From contig JANRJQ010000004.1 in NCBI GenBank assembly GCA_033763895.1, positions 372,001 to 436,000 of the forward strand: a stretch of 64,000 nucleotides of DNA, read 5' to 3'. Source of the stretch: Chloroherpetonaceae bacterium (GTDB taxonomy: Bacteria > Bacteroidota > Chlorobiia > Chlorobiales > Thermochlorobacteraceae). The position numbers and the translations under genes were made by a program. Every line of letters starts with the position of its first letter. The first letter of the stretch is position 1. Of the stretch, positions 27,619-36,617 are shown one piece after another. Under the pieces are notes generated by a model. The model was not told where the DNA came from, did not search any database, and worked only from the letters and a program-made list of their open reading frames with translations.

Positions 27619-28620
27619 ATGTCGCTCAACATTACGCTTACACAGCTCTCCTATATTGTCGCTGTCGATACCCACAGAAATTTTGCCAAGGCTGCCGATA
27701 GTGTATTTATTACGCAGCCGACACTTTCGATGCAGATTCAGAAGCTTGAGCGGGAGCTTGGAGTGATGATTTTCGATCGGAGTAAACAGCCGGTTGAGCC
27801 TACCGGAATCGGTCGAGTTATCTTGGATCAATCTCGCGTGATTCTTAAAGAGTCACAAAAGTTACCTGAGCTCATTCGAGTCAATCAGGGGGCTATTGAA
27901 GGAGAATTCAGGCTTGGTATTATTCCAACACTTGCGCCGAGTCTTCTACCCCTTTTCTTAAAAAACTTCACACACAAATATCCAAAGGTAGAGTTGGTCA
28001 TTGAAGAATTGCAAACGCATGTGATTGTGGAGCGGCTTCGCAAGGATACGCTTGATGCAGGGCTTTTGGCCACGCCGCTTTCGGAGGTAGGAATCGGAGA
28101 GATTCCATTATTCTATGAACCTTTTGTCGCGTATCTACCCCAGACACATCGCTTAGCTAAGAAAAAAAAGATTTCGATTGATGATCTTGATAGCCACGAT
28201 TTGCTTCTGCTCAATGAAGGTCATTGTTTTAGAAATCAGTTAATTAAACTATGCCGTTTTTCAACTCCCGAAAAAAATCATGATAAGGGGAATGATAAGA
28301 GTAATCATGCCTCACAATCCTTTCGATTTGAAAGTGGAAATTTTGATACCCTCAAAAAATTAGTGGATCAAGGGTTTGGGATGACCTTGCTCCCCTATCT
28401 CAAAGCACTTGACTTAGAAAGGAAAGATCATCCAAGTCTAAGGCATTTTGATCTACCTACACCGATTCGTGAAATCTCTATTGTTCATTCACGTTCAGTT
28501 TTGAAAAAGCATATCATTGATTTACTTGGCGCTGAAATCAAGAAAACGGTTCCAAAGCAACTTTTAAGTCGTGAAGGGACAAACCGAATAGAGCCGATTT
28601 TAAATGAAGCACTTTTATAA
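27619..28620 (+). CDS. oxyR: OxyR-type LysR-family peroxide sensor
   Basis: The N-terminal LysR helix-turn-helix (residues about 3-62, AKAADSVFITQPTLSMQIQK) is followed by an effector domain. The redox motif is present: GHCFRNQLIKLC, equivalent to the E. coli OxyR GHCLRDQAMGFC with both peroxide-sensing Cys. Other LysR proteins lack this pair. The length (333) is slightly longer than E. coli OxyR, with an inserted Lys/Asn-rich loop after the second Cys. It is divergent from a rubrerythrin gene, a likely target. Its end abuts the convergent next gene. Confidence 0.93.
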   Translation: MSLNITLTQLSYIVAVDTHRNFAKAADSVFITQPTLSMQIQKLERELGVMIFDRSKQPVEPTGIGRVILDQSRVILKESQKLPELIRVNQGAIEGEFRLGIIPTLAPSLLPLFLKNFTHKYPKVELVIEELQTHVIVERLRKDTLDAGLLATPLSEVGIGEIPLFYEPFVAYLPQTHRLAKKKKISIDDLDSHDLLLLNEGHCFRNQLIKLCRFSTPEKNHDKGNDKSNHASQSFRFESGNFDTLKKLVDQGFGMTLLPYLKALDLERKDHPSLRHFDLPTPIREISIVHSRSVLKKHIIDLLGAEIKKTVPKQLLSREGTNRIEPILNEALL

Positions 28621-29883
28621 CTAAGGAACGAAAAATATTCTCTCGGTTTTTCGTTTAGAAAAAAGTGGGTTTATTTCTCCGATAGTAGAATTAAAAAAGG
28701 AAGGATCAATAGGGAGATAGTCTTTTGATTCAAATTTCAATAGGGTCATTTTATTATTTTTTTCTTTCGCAATCGTGAATTGCTCAAGATCTGCTTTAGA
28801 TATGGGGATTGCGAGCGAAACATGATCTTTGTATTCCAAAATGATGGGGCGAATTTTGAGAATTTTCTTGTAGAGAAGAGCAAGTAGGATAGTGCGGTCT
28901 TCGCAGTCACTATATTCATCAAATAAAGTTTCCTCGGCAAAGCTACAGTGTTCACCTCGTTCTGTTGCCTTATCCTCTTTATATGGTAAGGCATAAGTCA
29001 CAAAATCGTGCAAAAATTGTAGCGCTTCAATGCTGCTTTTTTTTTCTTTTTGGATAATTGATGCGAGGGAATCGGCGAGTGAAAAGAGGGATTCGCCAAA
29101 GATCATGTCAAAATATGTCGGTAAATCTCGCTGAGGATATGCGGCGTAAAAAGCCATTTTTAATTGACTGATTTCCCCTTTCAAAGCATACAGTTTCCCA
29201 CCTGAACGCCAAATCCATTCTTTTTTTATTGTCGCCCCGCCAAAGTCCGGCATGTCGGTCACTCTCAAATCCATCGGTCGTTTCCGATTCATCTTCTCTT
29301 GTGAAATCGGAAGCATTTCAACTTGTGTAGAAGAGAGGGTATGAAATTTTCCACTTTTTATATCGATCAGGTAAAAGTAAGAATTCATGTACTCAAGATT
29401 CGATGCAAAGAAGAGCTTTTCTTTTATAGCAAGCGCAAGTGAACGAATATTTTTTTGGTTGGTACTTTCTTGCACTAAAGTCGCGTTGAAGGGTGTCTTT
29501 TCAAGCAAAGCCAGAAGAACATGTGATACCCTTTCGTCATTGACTTCAATAGATTTTGCTGCCTGCAAATAAAGTTGAAATCGCCACCATTCCGACAAGC
29601 GAAGCGAATCGGCCACTCGATGAAGCACCTTATGAACGCTTTCTAAGCGAGAAGAAATTGTAGAAATCATTGCCTCAAAATTTGGGTCATTGAGTTCCCT
29701 TTGAAATACAATGCCTTCAAGGTTTGGCGGTTGAATCAATACTCTAACTTGATAGAAATGAACAACGACCTGCGGGTTACCTTTTGGCTTTTCTAAAGTG
29801 ACTCGAGGGTCAGCTGTTTTCCCTACAAGACTGTTGCTGAGAAGAATGATTCCGATTGAAAGATTGATAAGGATTTTTTTCAT
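28621..29883 (-). CDS. Exported protein with transglutaminase-like cysteine-protease fold
   Basis: A signal peptide (MKKILINLSIGIILLSNSLV) gives an exported protein of about 420 residues. The C-terminal third has a transglutaminase-like triad: Cys in YSDCEDRTILLALLYKK, His in YKDHVSLAI, and Asp in PIDPSF. The N-terminal part is a predicted beta and helical region without a recognised domain. The substrate is unknown; peptidoglycan or protein cleavage are options. An upstream ATG at 29907 gives 8 more residues. It follows the pseudo-cyclase gene after 5 nt, so they are one transcription unit. Confidence 0.72.
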   Translation of the reverse strand: MKKILINLSIGIILLSNSLVGKTADPRVTLEKPKGNPQVVVHFYQVRVLIQPPNLEGIVFQRELNDPNFEAMISTISSRLESVHKVLHRVADSLRLSEWWRFQLYLQAAKSIEVNDERVSHVLLALLEKTPFNATLVQESTNQKNIRSLALAIKEKLFFASNLEYMNSYFYLIDIKSGKFHTLSSTQVEMLPISQEKMNRKRPMDLRVTDMPDFGGATIKKEWIWRSGGKLYALKGEISQLKMAFYAAYPQRDLPTYFDMIFGESLFSLADSLASIIQKEKKSSIEALQFLHDFVTYALPYKEDKATERGEHCSFAEETLFDEYSDCEDRTILLALLYKKILKIRPIILEYKDHVSLAIPISKADLEQFTIAKEKNNKMTLLKFESKDYLPIDPSFFNSTIGEINPLFSKRKTERIFFVP

Positions 29884-29912
29884 TTTTTTATTCAACTTGA
29901 AACTCATTTTAC

Positions 29913-31784
29913 TTAAGCAAAAGGGATGAGTTTCACTCGGTAAAGAGGAATTTTGAGACGATTCAGTTCAAAATCAAAAGTTGTAATAGCTACTCGCTCT
30001 GATCGAATAAAATCAACAACTTCTTTTGAACTGAAAAATTTCTTGGAACTAACCAAATCATCGCCCTGACTTTTCGCCATAACGGCTTGTGCAAGTGCAA
30101 GCGCAGAACCAAAGAAATTTAACTTTCCGTTTGGAGAAGAAACCAAAACCTTACCCGAGTATAATCCTAAACGCAATCGAAGGGGCTTGTGTGGATTTCT
30201 CATATTTCTAACCCGAAGCAATTGCAAAACTTCAACACCTGCTTTGAGTGCCATTTCTTGTTTAGGAAATGTGATTGCAAAATCGAATGTGCCACTATGG
30301 CAGATACGGCCTTCATAAGTACGTGCGCATTTTGAAAGTAACGCTTCAGCTTCTTTGTAAATTTCTCTTACGGGAAGGTCTCCAAATTCTTCAAGCAACT
30401 CTATTGGATTTAATAGCGCCGCTGAAAGAAAGACTGCTTCATGAATCTGAAAATTCACAGAGGGGTGCATGACATCCTCAGGGAAATGATCAAAGAAATC
30501 AGGAAAAGCTGTTGCTGAATAAGCGGATGTCGATGTTCGTATTTTACCTAAAGTCTCGAAGGTGAGAGTTGCACGAAACGGCTTAGGATTTTGAACTGTC
30601 AGTTGAAACACGGGCTCTTGGGCTAAGCTTCCGGTAACCGATAGCTCTTGACCAAGGTGAATCACCAACTCATTTGAACCTGTGTCTTTTGAAATTTCAA
30701 ATTGTACAGTCCCCGAAGTAATTGATGAGGAAATGTGATAAAAGCCTTCACTCATCGCCATCTGTTGCGAACGATGATGGGCTGGTTCAATCATCAACTG
30801 TGAAGAAAGGTGATTGAAATGAGATGGGCTTCCGGCTGAGTATTGACCTTCATCAGAGGATCGATATTTGATATTGGGTGAAAAAGTGATTTCAATATTC
30901 TTATCAAATTCGGGAGTAAACTCCGTTTTGCATACCGAGCAATGGTGTTGAGTTGGAATCTCCGCAAGTCGTTCATAGCGCTGAACTTGGCTTTTGCAAA
31001 CGGGGCATATGATATCCCAGTTTTTTTTCAGGTACCCTTCTCTTGATGCTTTAATTAAAAAGCGCAAAACTTCGCTTGGTGTTGAACGGCTGAAATAGCT
31101 GAGTGGAATTGGTCGCATGCGCCTTATGTAACGGTCGGGCGCGGTGTAAATGTATTCAGAAATTTTTTCCGGAAGTGCCGTATCTGGAGCCAAATGTTTC
31201 CAAGTTTTTGCTAAGGAATCGATTTCAGCGCCGAATGTCTTTTCTTCTGCCATAAAGCTTTCATAACCTAATACTTCTGTTCGGCGAATAGCCTCATCGA
31301 TTCGCTTTAGTTCTGCAATCAATCTTTCAATGTCTTCATTTGCAAAGACCATTGCAGAAAAGTTTTCATCGCGTGGTAAATATCGAACTTCAATGGTAAG
31401 CAACGTTCCCCCTGTTTGACTGAGCTCTGCTTTTAGTTTCAACGCGTAGTATTGAAATGCGCCGGTGAGATAAAAGCGTTCACAGAATAAATACTCTGGC
31501 GCAACCCACTCAAAAGGCAATTCTATAAATGTTTCTTTGGAATCGGTGATTTCGGAATCACGCTCTGTTTCGATGTACAAAGCATTCCCTTTAATGGAAT
31601 CAAAAAGACGATCAATTTTTTGTTTTCCAAAGCCAATTTTTTTGAAAAGAATTTCCGTATTCGAAAGGTATGTCCAAAGTTCTTCGGGCGCGTGGCGAAG
31701 TTCTGCCATTCCTTGTAATGACAGCGCTTCTGAACGGAGCTTTTGAATTTCCGGTAGATCAGGTATTGAACATTTGTCTGTCAT
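29913..31784 (-). CDS. DUF5939-type protein with degenerate class III cyclase domain
   Basis: The N-terminus resembles a START/SRPBCC-like ligand-binding domain (ELRHAPEELWTYLSNTE). The middle has a zinc-ribbon (ICPVCKSQV, then HHCSVCKTEF). The last 160 residues follow the class III adenylate/guanylate cyclase fold (PLRLRLGLYSGKVLVSS and FFGSALALAQAVMAKSQGDDLVSS), but the two metal-binding Asp positions look lost: the usual FADI site reads FLSA, and the usual GDG site reads GTFDF. Cyclase activity is therefore doubtful. It forms an operon with the transglutaminase-like gene and is divergent from a receiver-kinase gene. The role is probably regulatory. Confidence 0.7.
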   Translation of the reverse strand: MTDKCSIPDLPEIQKLRSEALSLQGMAELRHAPEELWTYLSNTEILFKKIGFGKQKIDRLFDSIKGNALYIETERDSEITDSKETFIELPFEWVAPEYLFCERFYLTGAFQYYALKLKAELSQTGGTLLTIEVRYLPRDENFSAMVFANEDIERLIAELKRIDEAIRRTEVLGYESFMAEEKTFGAEIDSLAKTWKHLAPDTALPEKISEYIYTAPDRYIRRMRPIPLSYFSRSTPSEVLRFLIKASREGYLKKNWDIICPVCKSQVQRYERLAEIPTQHHCSVCKTEFTPEFDKNIEITFSPNIKYRSSDEGQYSAGSPSHFNHLSSQLMIEPAHHRSQQMAMSEGFYHISSSITSGTVQFEISKDTGSNELVIHLGQELSVTGSLAQEPVFQLTVQNPKPFRATLTFETLGKIRTSTSAYSATAFPDFFDHFPEDVMHPSVNFQIHEAVFLSAALLNPIELLEEFGDLPVREIYKEAEALLSKCARTYEGRICHSGTFDFAITFPKQEMALKAGVEVLQLLRVRNMRNPHKPLRLRLGLYSGKVLVSSPNGKLNFFGSALALAQAVMAKSQGDDLVSSKKFFSSKEVVDFIRSERVAITTFDFELNRLKIPLYRVKLIPFA

Positions 31785-31976
31785 TGCGGCAGAAAAGGGT
31801 TGTAATATCGCTTTGACCTTAAATTTAAGACACTCTTAAGAGAAAATCTGTGACTTCTCGTCTAAAGTTTGTTTTTTCATTTGAGATGCAACGGCTCACT
31901 TTTTATTATTTTCCTATTGTTTTGAGGAACATTCAGTATTGTGCTTTTAACACCAATGACCATTCAACACGAGAGA

Positions 31977-33101
31977 ATGATGAAAATTGTCATAGTTGAT
32001 GACCAACCGATAAATCTAGATGTTTTGAAGCGACACGCCGGCAAACTTCCTGAAACGGAAATTATCGCCTTCCTGAATCCTCTTGAAGCACTTCAATATT
32101 GCAAGACAGAATCTGTTGATTTAATTCTCACAGACTACCAGATGCCTGAAATGTTTGGAACCGACTTCATGACCGAATTTCGCTCGTTACCCGGAAAAGA
32201 ATCTGTACCAATCATCATGATTACGGCCGAAAGTCAACAAGAACTTCGGTACAAAGCTCTTGAAATGGGCGCAAATGATTTTCTCAACAAGCCAATTGAT
32301 GGCACAGAATTTATCGCTCGCGCACGAAATATGCTTGCGTTAAGAGCCGCTCAAAATGAATTACTCAAAAAAAATTCAGAACTTGAGATACTAAATAAGA
32401 AGTTGGAGGAAGTTAGTACCCTTAAAACACATTTGATGGCCATTGCAGCCAATGATTTAAGTGATCCTTTGGGGAGTATCATTCAGTTTTCTGACACAAT
32501 GCTTTCCGGACGCCCAACCGCGGAGCAGCACGCTCAATACCTCAGAATTATTCAAGACTTAGCCAACCGCATGAATCATATTATTCGAGAGGTTCTTAAT
32601 TCGGAAGCCATTGAAAGTGGGAAACTCATCTTTGCACAAAGGCCTATCGGGCTTGGAGAACTTGTGAAATTCAATGTCGGCATCGCTCTTCATCGTGCAA
32701 CTGAAAAAAAGCAAAAATTTCTCTTTCATGCCGATCAAAGTGTGCTTGTGAAAGGCGATGAGATCAGGCTTCAAGAAATTGTGAATCAACTTATTTCAAA
32801 TGCAATTATCTATTCACCAATTGGTTCAACAATTTCAGTTCGCGTTTATTCCATTGGAGAAATTGTGCGTTTGGAAGTGACAGACGAAGGGCCGGGAATT
32901 TCAGAAGAAGACATGAAAAACTTATTCAAAAAATTTCAGCGGCTTTCAGCAAAGCCTACAGGCGGTGAGTCTTCGAATGGGATTGGCCTTTCAATCGCCA
33001 AACAGCTTGTAGAGCTTCAAGGTGGAAAAATATGGGCTACCTCCGCGGGTGTTGGGAAGGGCGCAACCTTCACTGTAGAATTTCCAATTTATCACCCTTA
33101 A
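31977..33101 (+). CDS. Receiver domain fused to a histidine-kinase core with Asn in place of His
   Basis: An N-terminal receiver domain (VIVDDQPINLDVL, phospho-Asp in LILTDYQMPEM, Lys in FLNKPI) is joined by a coiled coil to a kinase core. The dimerisation helix reads TLKTHLMAIAANDLSDPLGS. The usual phospho-accepting His is Asn (AAT), one base from His codon CAT. The ATP-binding domain is intact (NQLISNAIIYS, DEGPGISEED, GGESSNGIGLSIAK). It may receive phosphate on the receiver from another kinase or act as a pseudokinase. The start is one of two ATGs at 31977/31980 after GAGAG; GTG 31941 and ATG 31956 are upstream options. Confidence 0.85.
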   Translation: MMKIVIVDDQPINLDVLKRHAGKLPETEIIAFLNPLEALQYCKTESVDLILTDYQMPEMFGTDFMTEFRSLPGKESVPIIMITAESQQELRYKALEMGANDFLNKPIDGTEFIARARNMLALRAAQNELLKKNSELEILNKKLEEVSTLKTHLMAIAANDLSDPLGSIIQFSDTMLSGRPTAEQHAQYLRIIQDLANRMNHIIREVLNSEAIESGKLIFAQRPIGLGELVKFNVGIALHRATEKKQKFLFHADQSVLVKGDEIRLQEIVNQLISNAIIYSPIGSTISVRVYSIGEIVRLEVTDEGPGISEEDMKNLFKKFQRLSAKPTGGESSNGIGLSIAKQLVELQGGKIWATSAGVGKGATFTVEFPIYHP

Positions 33102-33116
33102 ATCAGTTTCATTCTT

Positions 33117-34268
33117 CTAACAGAAAAAAACATTCAACCTTCCATTTTCGTAGGCAGCGTAATCTGTTTTTCGACCAACAAGGACATTCGGAAGCACGAT
33201 ATTTTTTCTGAAGTTATTCACCTCTATCAGCAATTCATCACCTTTGACATTCATCTGTACATGATCAATTTCAACATTTGGTAAGTAAAGTTTTAACAAA
33301 TACTTCCCATTGCTCTTCTCGATAGTATGTGTTTTGAAATCGTTATACAGGATTTCCTCCGGGAGTTCAGTTTGAAAGAGCGATTCGCCCATTTTGGATA
33401 GTGAAATATTCCCAATGACTTCATTTTCAAAATGCTTTACCTTGAAAATAGGAAGTGGATAAAAGAATTGGTCAATTTGCTTTAAGTATCTTTGCTGCTG
33501 CTCAAAAAGGCCTTTCATCGACTTTGAAAGCGCTCCTTCAGGGAATATTTTATTAACCACTACGGCATCAAGTGTATAGCCAAAAAGGTTGAGATAAGTT
33601 TGTGCTCTCAGTGCCTCGCGAATAACCATATTTTCTGGATTCACCACAATGCGATAGGACGTGACCTTTGGGTCTAACAAGTAACCGTGTAACTCTTTGA
33701 TTTGCTCGCCAATTTCGGGCATCAACTTAAAGACATTTTTCTTTGGCATAAGCTTTTCAATCAAGGGCATTGCAAAGCTGATGACCCGCGTGTGCCACGA
33801 TGCGATTTTCTTGGTGTACCATTGGTAAGAATCGGGCATCGCGAGAAGACGCATTGTTTCGCCCGTTGGCGCTGCATCAACAATTATGACATCATACTTG
33901 CCGGACTTCGACGCCTCCCAAATGTGCTTTAAGCTCATCATTTCTTCCATTCCCGGAATAATGGCAAGTTCATCAGCGACAACCTCGCTTGCACCCTCGT
34001 TCATCAGCATCGACGAAAAATAATCATGTAATAATGACCAATGATTTCTGATCTCGGCAAGCACATTGATTTCCATCGCAAAAAGATTTGGAAACACTTC
34101 GCGTGGCGAGTCACTAAGTTCTGCGCCAAATGCATCTCCAAGACTATGAGCGATATCGGTACTCATAATCAATACGCGTTTTCCTGAATTTGCAATTTTT
34201 GCCGCTGTTGCTGCTGAAACCGTCGTTTTACCAACGCCGCCTTTCCCGAGATAAATTATTATTCGCAT
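33117..34268 (-). CDS. ArsA/Get3-type ATPase with HSP20-like C-terminal domain (copy 1)
   Basis: This deviant Walker A ATPase opens [19 protein letters not shown]. Its switch I reads [12 protein letters not shown], where the usual Pro is Ile and the usual Ser is Gly, and its switch II reads [12 protein letters not shown]. The last 70 residues form a beta-rich HSP20-like extension ([19 protein letters not shown]). The only Cys is the final residue, so the Get3 zinc motif (CxxC) and the ArsA arsenic site are absent, which argues against arsenite efflux. ATG 34268 is chosen at the conserved N-terminus. The family includes factors that target tail-anchored membrane proteins. This is the last gene of the chlorosome locus. 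Confidence 0.86.
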   Translation of the reverse strand: MRIIIYLGKGGVGKTTVSAATAAKIANSGKRVLIMSTDIAHSLGDAFGAELSDSPREVFPNLFAMEINVLAEIRNHWSLLHDYFSSMLMNEGASEVVADELAIIPGMEEMMSLKHIWEASKSGKYDVIIVDAAPTGETMRLLAMPDSYQWYTKKIASWHTRVISFAMPLIEKLMPKKNVFKLMPEIGEQIKELHGYLLDPKVTSYRIVVNPENMVIREALRAQTYLNLFGYTLDAVVVNKIFPEGALSKSMKGLFEQQQRYLKQIDQFFYPLPIFKVKHFENEVIGNISLSKMGESLFQTELPEEILYNDFKTHTIEKSNGKYLLKLYLPNVEIDHVQMNVKGDELLIEVNNFRKNIVLPNVLVGRKTDYAAYENGRLNVFFC

Positions 34269-34316
34269 CGTACCGGTGCCCTGCACCCCTTTTGAAACAT
34301 AATCGGCCTTTGCCGG

Positions 34317-35540
34317 TTAATCAATATTAATTTTAATTCTCTTATGCGCTTTTACATAAGCCTCTTTTGCATCTTGGTTTTCTTTTGCTTCATTCATATC
34401 ATTTCTCTCTTCTGCCTCACGGGGTGTTTGATTTTGACCACTATTTGTGGAATCAAATTCAGCATTGGCATGATTCGATTGAGGATTTCCGTTCGATCTT
34501 GAATTTGGAAGATTCTGATAAGTCGTCATTGCCTTAACAAAAGCGCCTAAAATTCCATCGTTTTTTACAGCTGTCGCCACGGTTTGAATGATAAAATTTT
34601 GAGCCTCTGGATTTTGAGCCACGTTTTTTACAATTTCATTCAGGGTGGAAAGTGTTGTTGAAAATCTTTCAGGGAGTTTCTCAAGATCTTCCTTTGCTTG
34701 ATTTCGATATTCTTCAGGAATATTATTCAGTAAATCTTTTGTTATTGCTTCTGCTCGTTTTAGGGAAACCATATCCAAGTTTCCCATTGCGTGAGCGCCG
34801 GGTGAATAAAATTGTTGAAATGGATTTCGCCCTTGCTGGGCTTCTGCAAATGGGTCAGGCGGAGTTTGACCGGTAGGTTTTGGATCAACACCGGCACTTC
34901 GCATATAGCGTAGTCTTTCAAGCAATGTATCTCCATATATTTTTGGGCTACTTGGATTGTGCGGTGTTAATGGATTTGAAAATGGAAAGAATGGAAACCC
35001 TGCATCGTCAGTTTCGGTCGCTGCGAAAATCGGAATTTCTCGTTGTGGTAATATTTCTTTTGCCGATGAAATCAAATTCAAAGCGGCTTCATCTGAAATT
35101 TCTGTAAGGTGAACTCCTCCATAATACGATTCTAATGCAGATTCCAATTCATAATGCAGGCGAATCAGCATTTCTGTTTCTGGAGTTGGAATAAGATCAA
35201 AAATGAGTACAATGGGCGGTTTACCTTCTCGGGTGATTGAAATATCGAGAACAGAAAAATCCCGATCTTTTACTTTCGATTTGAAGGAAACAGAACCAAG
35301 CGGGAATCGGTCAAGGTAATCTTTATTGATTCCTCTTGCCCAGATATAAATTGATTTGGAAGAAAAAATCAGATAATCATGAAAGGCAACTCCTCCAACG
35401 CGTTCATTTTTGGCTTCATAAAAAACGCCGTCAAAAACGGCAAGGGCTTCTTCTCCCTCAGCCAATAGTTTTTTTGAAAAGAACTCGCTGATGTGAGCCG
35501 CATCCGTGTGCTTCGCTGCGTAAAGACTTACCGCATTCAT
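34317..35540 (-). CDS. Unknown protein in the chlorosome/ArsA locus
   Basis: A 407-residue protein lies between csmA and the ArsA-like copy 1. The N-terminal 150 residues look like a compact alpha/beta domain (AVFDGVFYEAKNERVGGVAF, then DYLIFSSKSIYIWARG), possibly a bacterial PH-like fold. The middle is Pro/Asn rich (about 195-265), followed by a helical stretch (AEAITKDLLNNIPEEYRNQA). The C-terminus is a Glu/Asn/Lys-rich tail. No signal peptide or membrane helix is seen. ATG 35540 follows a tandem ribosome site AGGAGTAAGGAGT, which decides the start. The function is unknown; context suggests chlorosome assembly or envelope insertion. Confidence 0.75.
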   Translation of the reverse strand: MNAVSLYAAKHTDAAHISEFFSKKLLAEGEEALAVFDGVFYEAKNERVGGVAFHDYLIFSSKSIYIWARGINKDYLDRFPLGSVSFKSKVKDRDFSVLDISITREGKPPIVLIFDLIPTPETEMLIRLHYELESALESYYGGVHLTEISDEAALNLISSAKEILPQREIPIFAATETDDAGFPFFPFSNPLTPHNPSSPKIYGDTLLERLRYMRSAGVDPKPTGQTPPDPFAEAQQGRNPFQQFYSPGAHAMGNLDMVSLKRAEAITKDLLNNIPEEYRNQAKEDLEKLPERFSTTLSTLNEIVKNVAQNPEAQNFIIQTVATAVKNDGILGAFVKAMTTYQNLPNSRSNGNPQSNHANAEFDSTNSGQNQTPREAEERNDMNEAKENQDAKEAYVKAHKRIKINID

Positions 35541-35676
35541 ACTCCTTACTCCTCGCAAACGGTGGCAGGCCGAAGCACGCCACTTCTAATTATGGTTAAA
35601 ACTTAATGGCACACTTCAAAATCAATGAAGGGCAAATCAATGTTCGTAAAAGCCAATCAATCGAACTCATAACGCT

Positions 35677-35729
35677 TGCCGCATCTCTTGAAGGATGAGT
35701 ATTACAACATCACTCCAAAGTGATGCGGC
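35677..35729. other. Nested inverted repeats downstream of csmA
   Basis: An outer pair GCCGCAT (35677-35683) and ATGCGGC (35723-35729) surrounds an inner hairpin CATCACT/AGTGATG (35708-35725). They lie between the csmA stop and the next gene. There is no strong T-tract, so the structure may stabilise or attenuate the csm transcript rather than end it fully. Confidence 0.4.
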
Positions 35730-35759
35730 TACGAAAAATGCAGTACAAACGAAAGTCGT

Positions 35760-36008
35760 TTACTTTCCGAAGCGCGCTTCGATTTCTTTATCGCGTGCGG
35801 CTGTGCTGCTTGCTGTTGGTGATGAACCGCGAAGACCTGAGCCGCCGCCTGTCAAACCACCATAAAGATTTTGATTGAGGCGCATTGTACCCTTTGCGAG
35901 AGAATCAAAAATCATTCCCCCTGTGTACCAGTGACCTTCAAACATGTATTCCGAGATGCGTCCGATGCTAACTAAAACATCTGTAATTACGCCGCCACCT
36001 GCTGCCAT
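35760..36008 (-). CDS. csmA: Chlorosome baseplate protein CsmA
   Basis: CsmA binds bacteriochlorophyll a and forms the crystalline baseplate of the chlorosome. The 82 residues match known CsmA closely: GGGVITDVL, then [12 protein letters not shown], then [14 protein letters not shown]. The pigment-binding His is H26 in EGHW (H25 in Chlorobium CsmA, one residue shorter here at the N-terminus). The C-terminal tail after LRGSS (about 22 residues) resembles the part removed during maturation in green sulfur bacteria. A strong ribosome site, CTTAGGAGG, precedes ATG 36008. This gene identifies the organism as chlorosome-bearing. Confidence 0.95.
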   Translation of the reverse strand: MAAGGGVITDVLVSIGRISEYMFEGHWYTGGMIFDSLAKGTMRLNQNLYGGLTGGGSGLRGSSPTASSTAARDKEIEARFGK

Positions 36009-36071
36009 AATAACCTCCTAAGATTATGAGTTAAAGAATAATTGAAAACAAACAGGTTGCAAATGTGCGCC

Positions 36072-36082
36072 CCGTTTGGCAC
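36072..36082. repeat. 11-bp element repeated inverted at 36521-36531
   Basis: CCGTTTGGCAC here is the exact reverse complement of GTGCCAAACGG at 36521-36531. Both lie in noncoding DNA on either side of the middle chlorosome-protein gene. They may be binding sites or base-pair in the transcript; chance cannot be excluded. Confidence 0.35.
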
Positions 36083-36101
36083 TACTAAAAAATTGATTCC
36101 G

Positions 36102-36419
36102 CTACTCTGCTTTTGGTGCAGGTTTTGGTTTAATTGATATTGTTGTTGGTGCTTTAGCAGCTTCTGTTTCAGAATCTTTACGAACAACTTTATCTGTTCT
36201 AACATTGAGCCCCAAAATAGCATCGAGCGATTTGGCACCGAGCTTTTCACTCGCGCCGGGCCTTGTAAAATCAGCAAATTCATTTGAAACATCTGAAACG
36301 GCACCAAAGGTATTGGTCAGTGTATGAAACACGGTATCAATTGCACCTAAAACGAAAAACGTGGCCTGTTCAGTAATTTCAAGTTTCCTGAATTCTTTGC
36401 CCAAATTTTGATTATCCAT
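36102..36419 (-). CDS. Small chlorosome envelope protein, CsmC/CsmD-like
   Basis: A 105-residue protein lies directly upstream of csmA, where Chlorobium has csmC. The N-terminal half is an amphipathic and hydrophobic helix region (KEFRKLEITEQATFFVLGA, then DTVFHTLTNTFGAVSDV), and the C-terminus is Ala/Pro/Lys rich. It aligns by eye with the neighbouring gene at 36618-37061 (KEFRKLEI/KEFKAMAL, FFVLGAID/FLAEAAIL), suggesting paralogues. A ribosome site (CGAGAGGT) lies close before ATG 36419. Assignment to CsmC/D rests mainly on position and helix pattern; a motif-based search would decide. Confidence 0.65.
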   Translation of the reverse strand: MDNQNLGKEFRKLEITEQATFFVLGAIDTVFHTLTNTFGAVSDVSNEFADFTRPGASEKLGAKSLDAILGLNVRTDKVVRKDSETEAAKAPTTISIKPKPAPKAE

Positions 36420-36617
36420 TGTACCTCTCGTTTTATCCTCTAAAAACTTAACTTCTTTATTACTCTTCGCTTGACATCAATCAGTATTCATTTGCAATTG
36501 AAGCGGAAACAAAGTGTCTTGTGCCAAACGGTTTGCTCCCGCTTCAAAATGCTGGTGCTTCCTTTGTCAAAGCAATTAAGCACGCTCTTAAAAAAAAGAA
36601 CAATCAAAAAAATTGAA

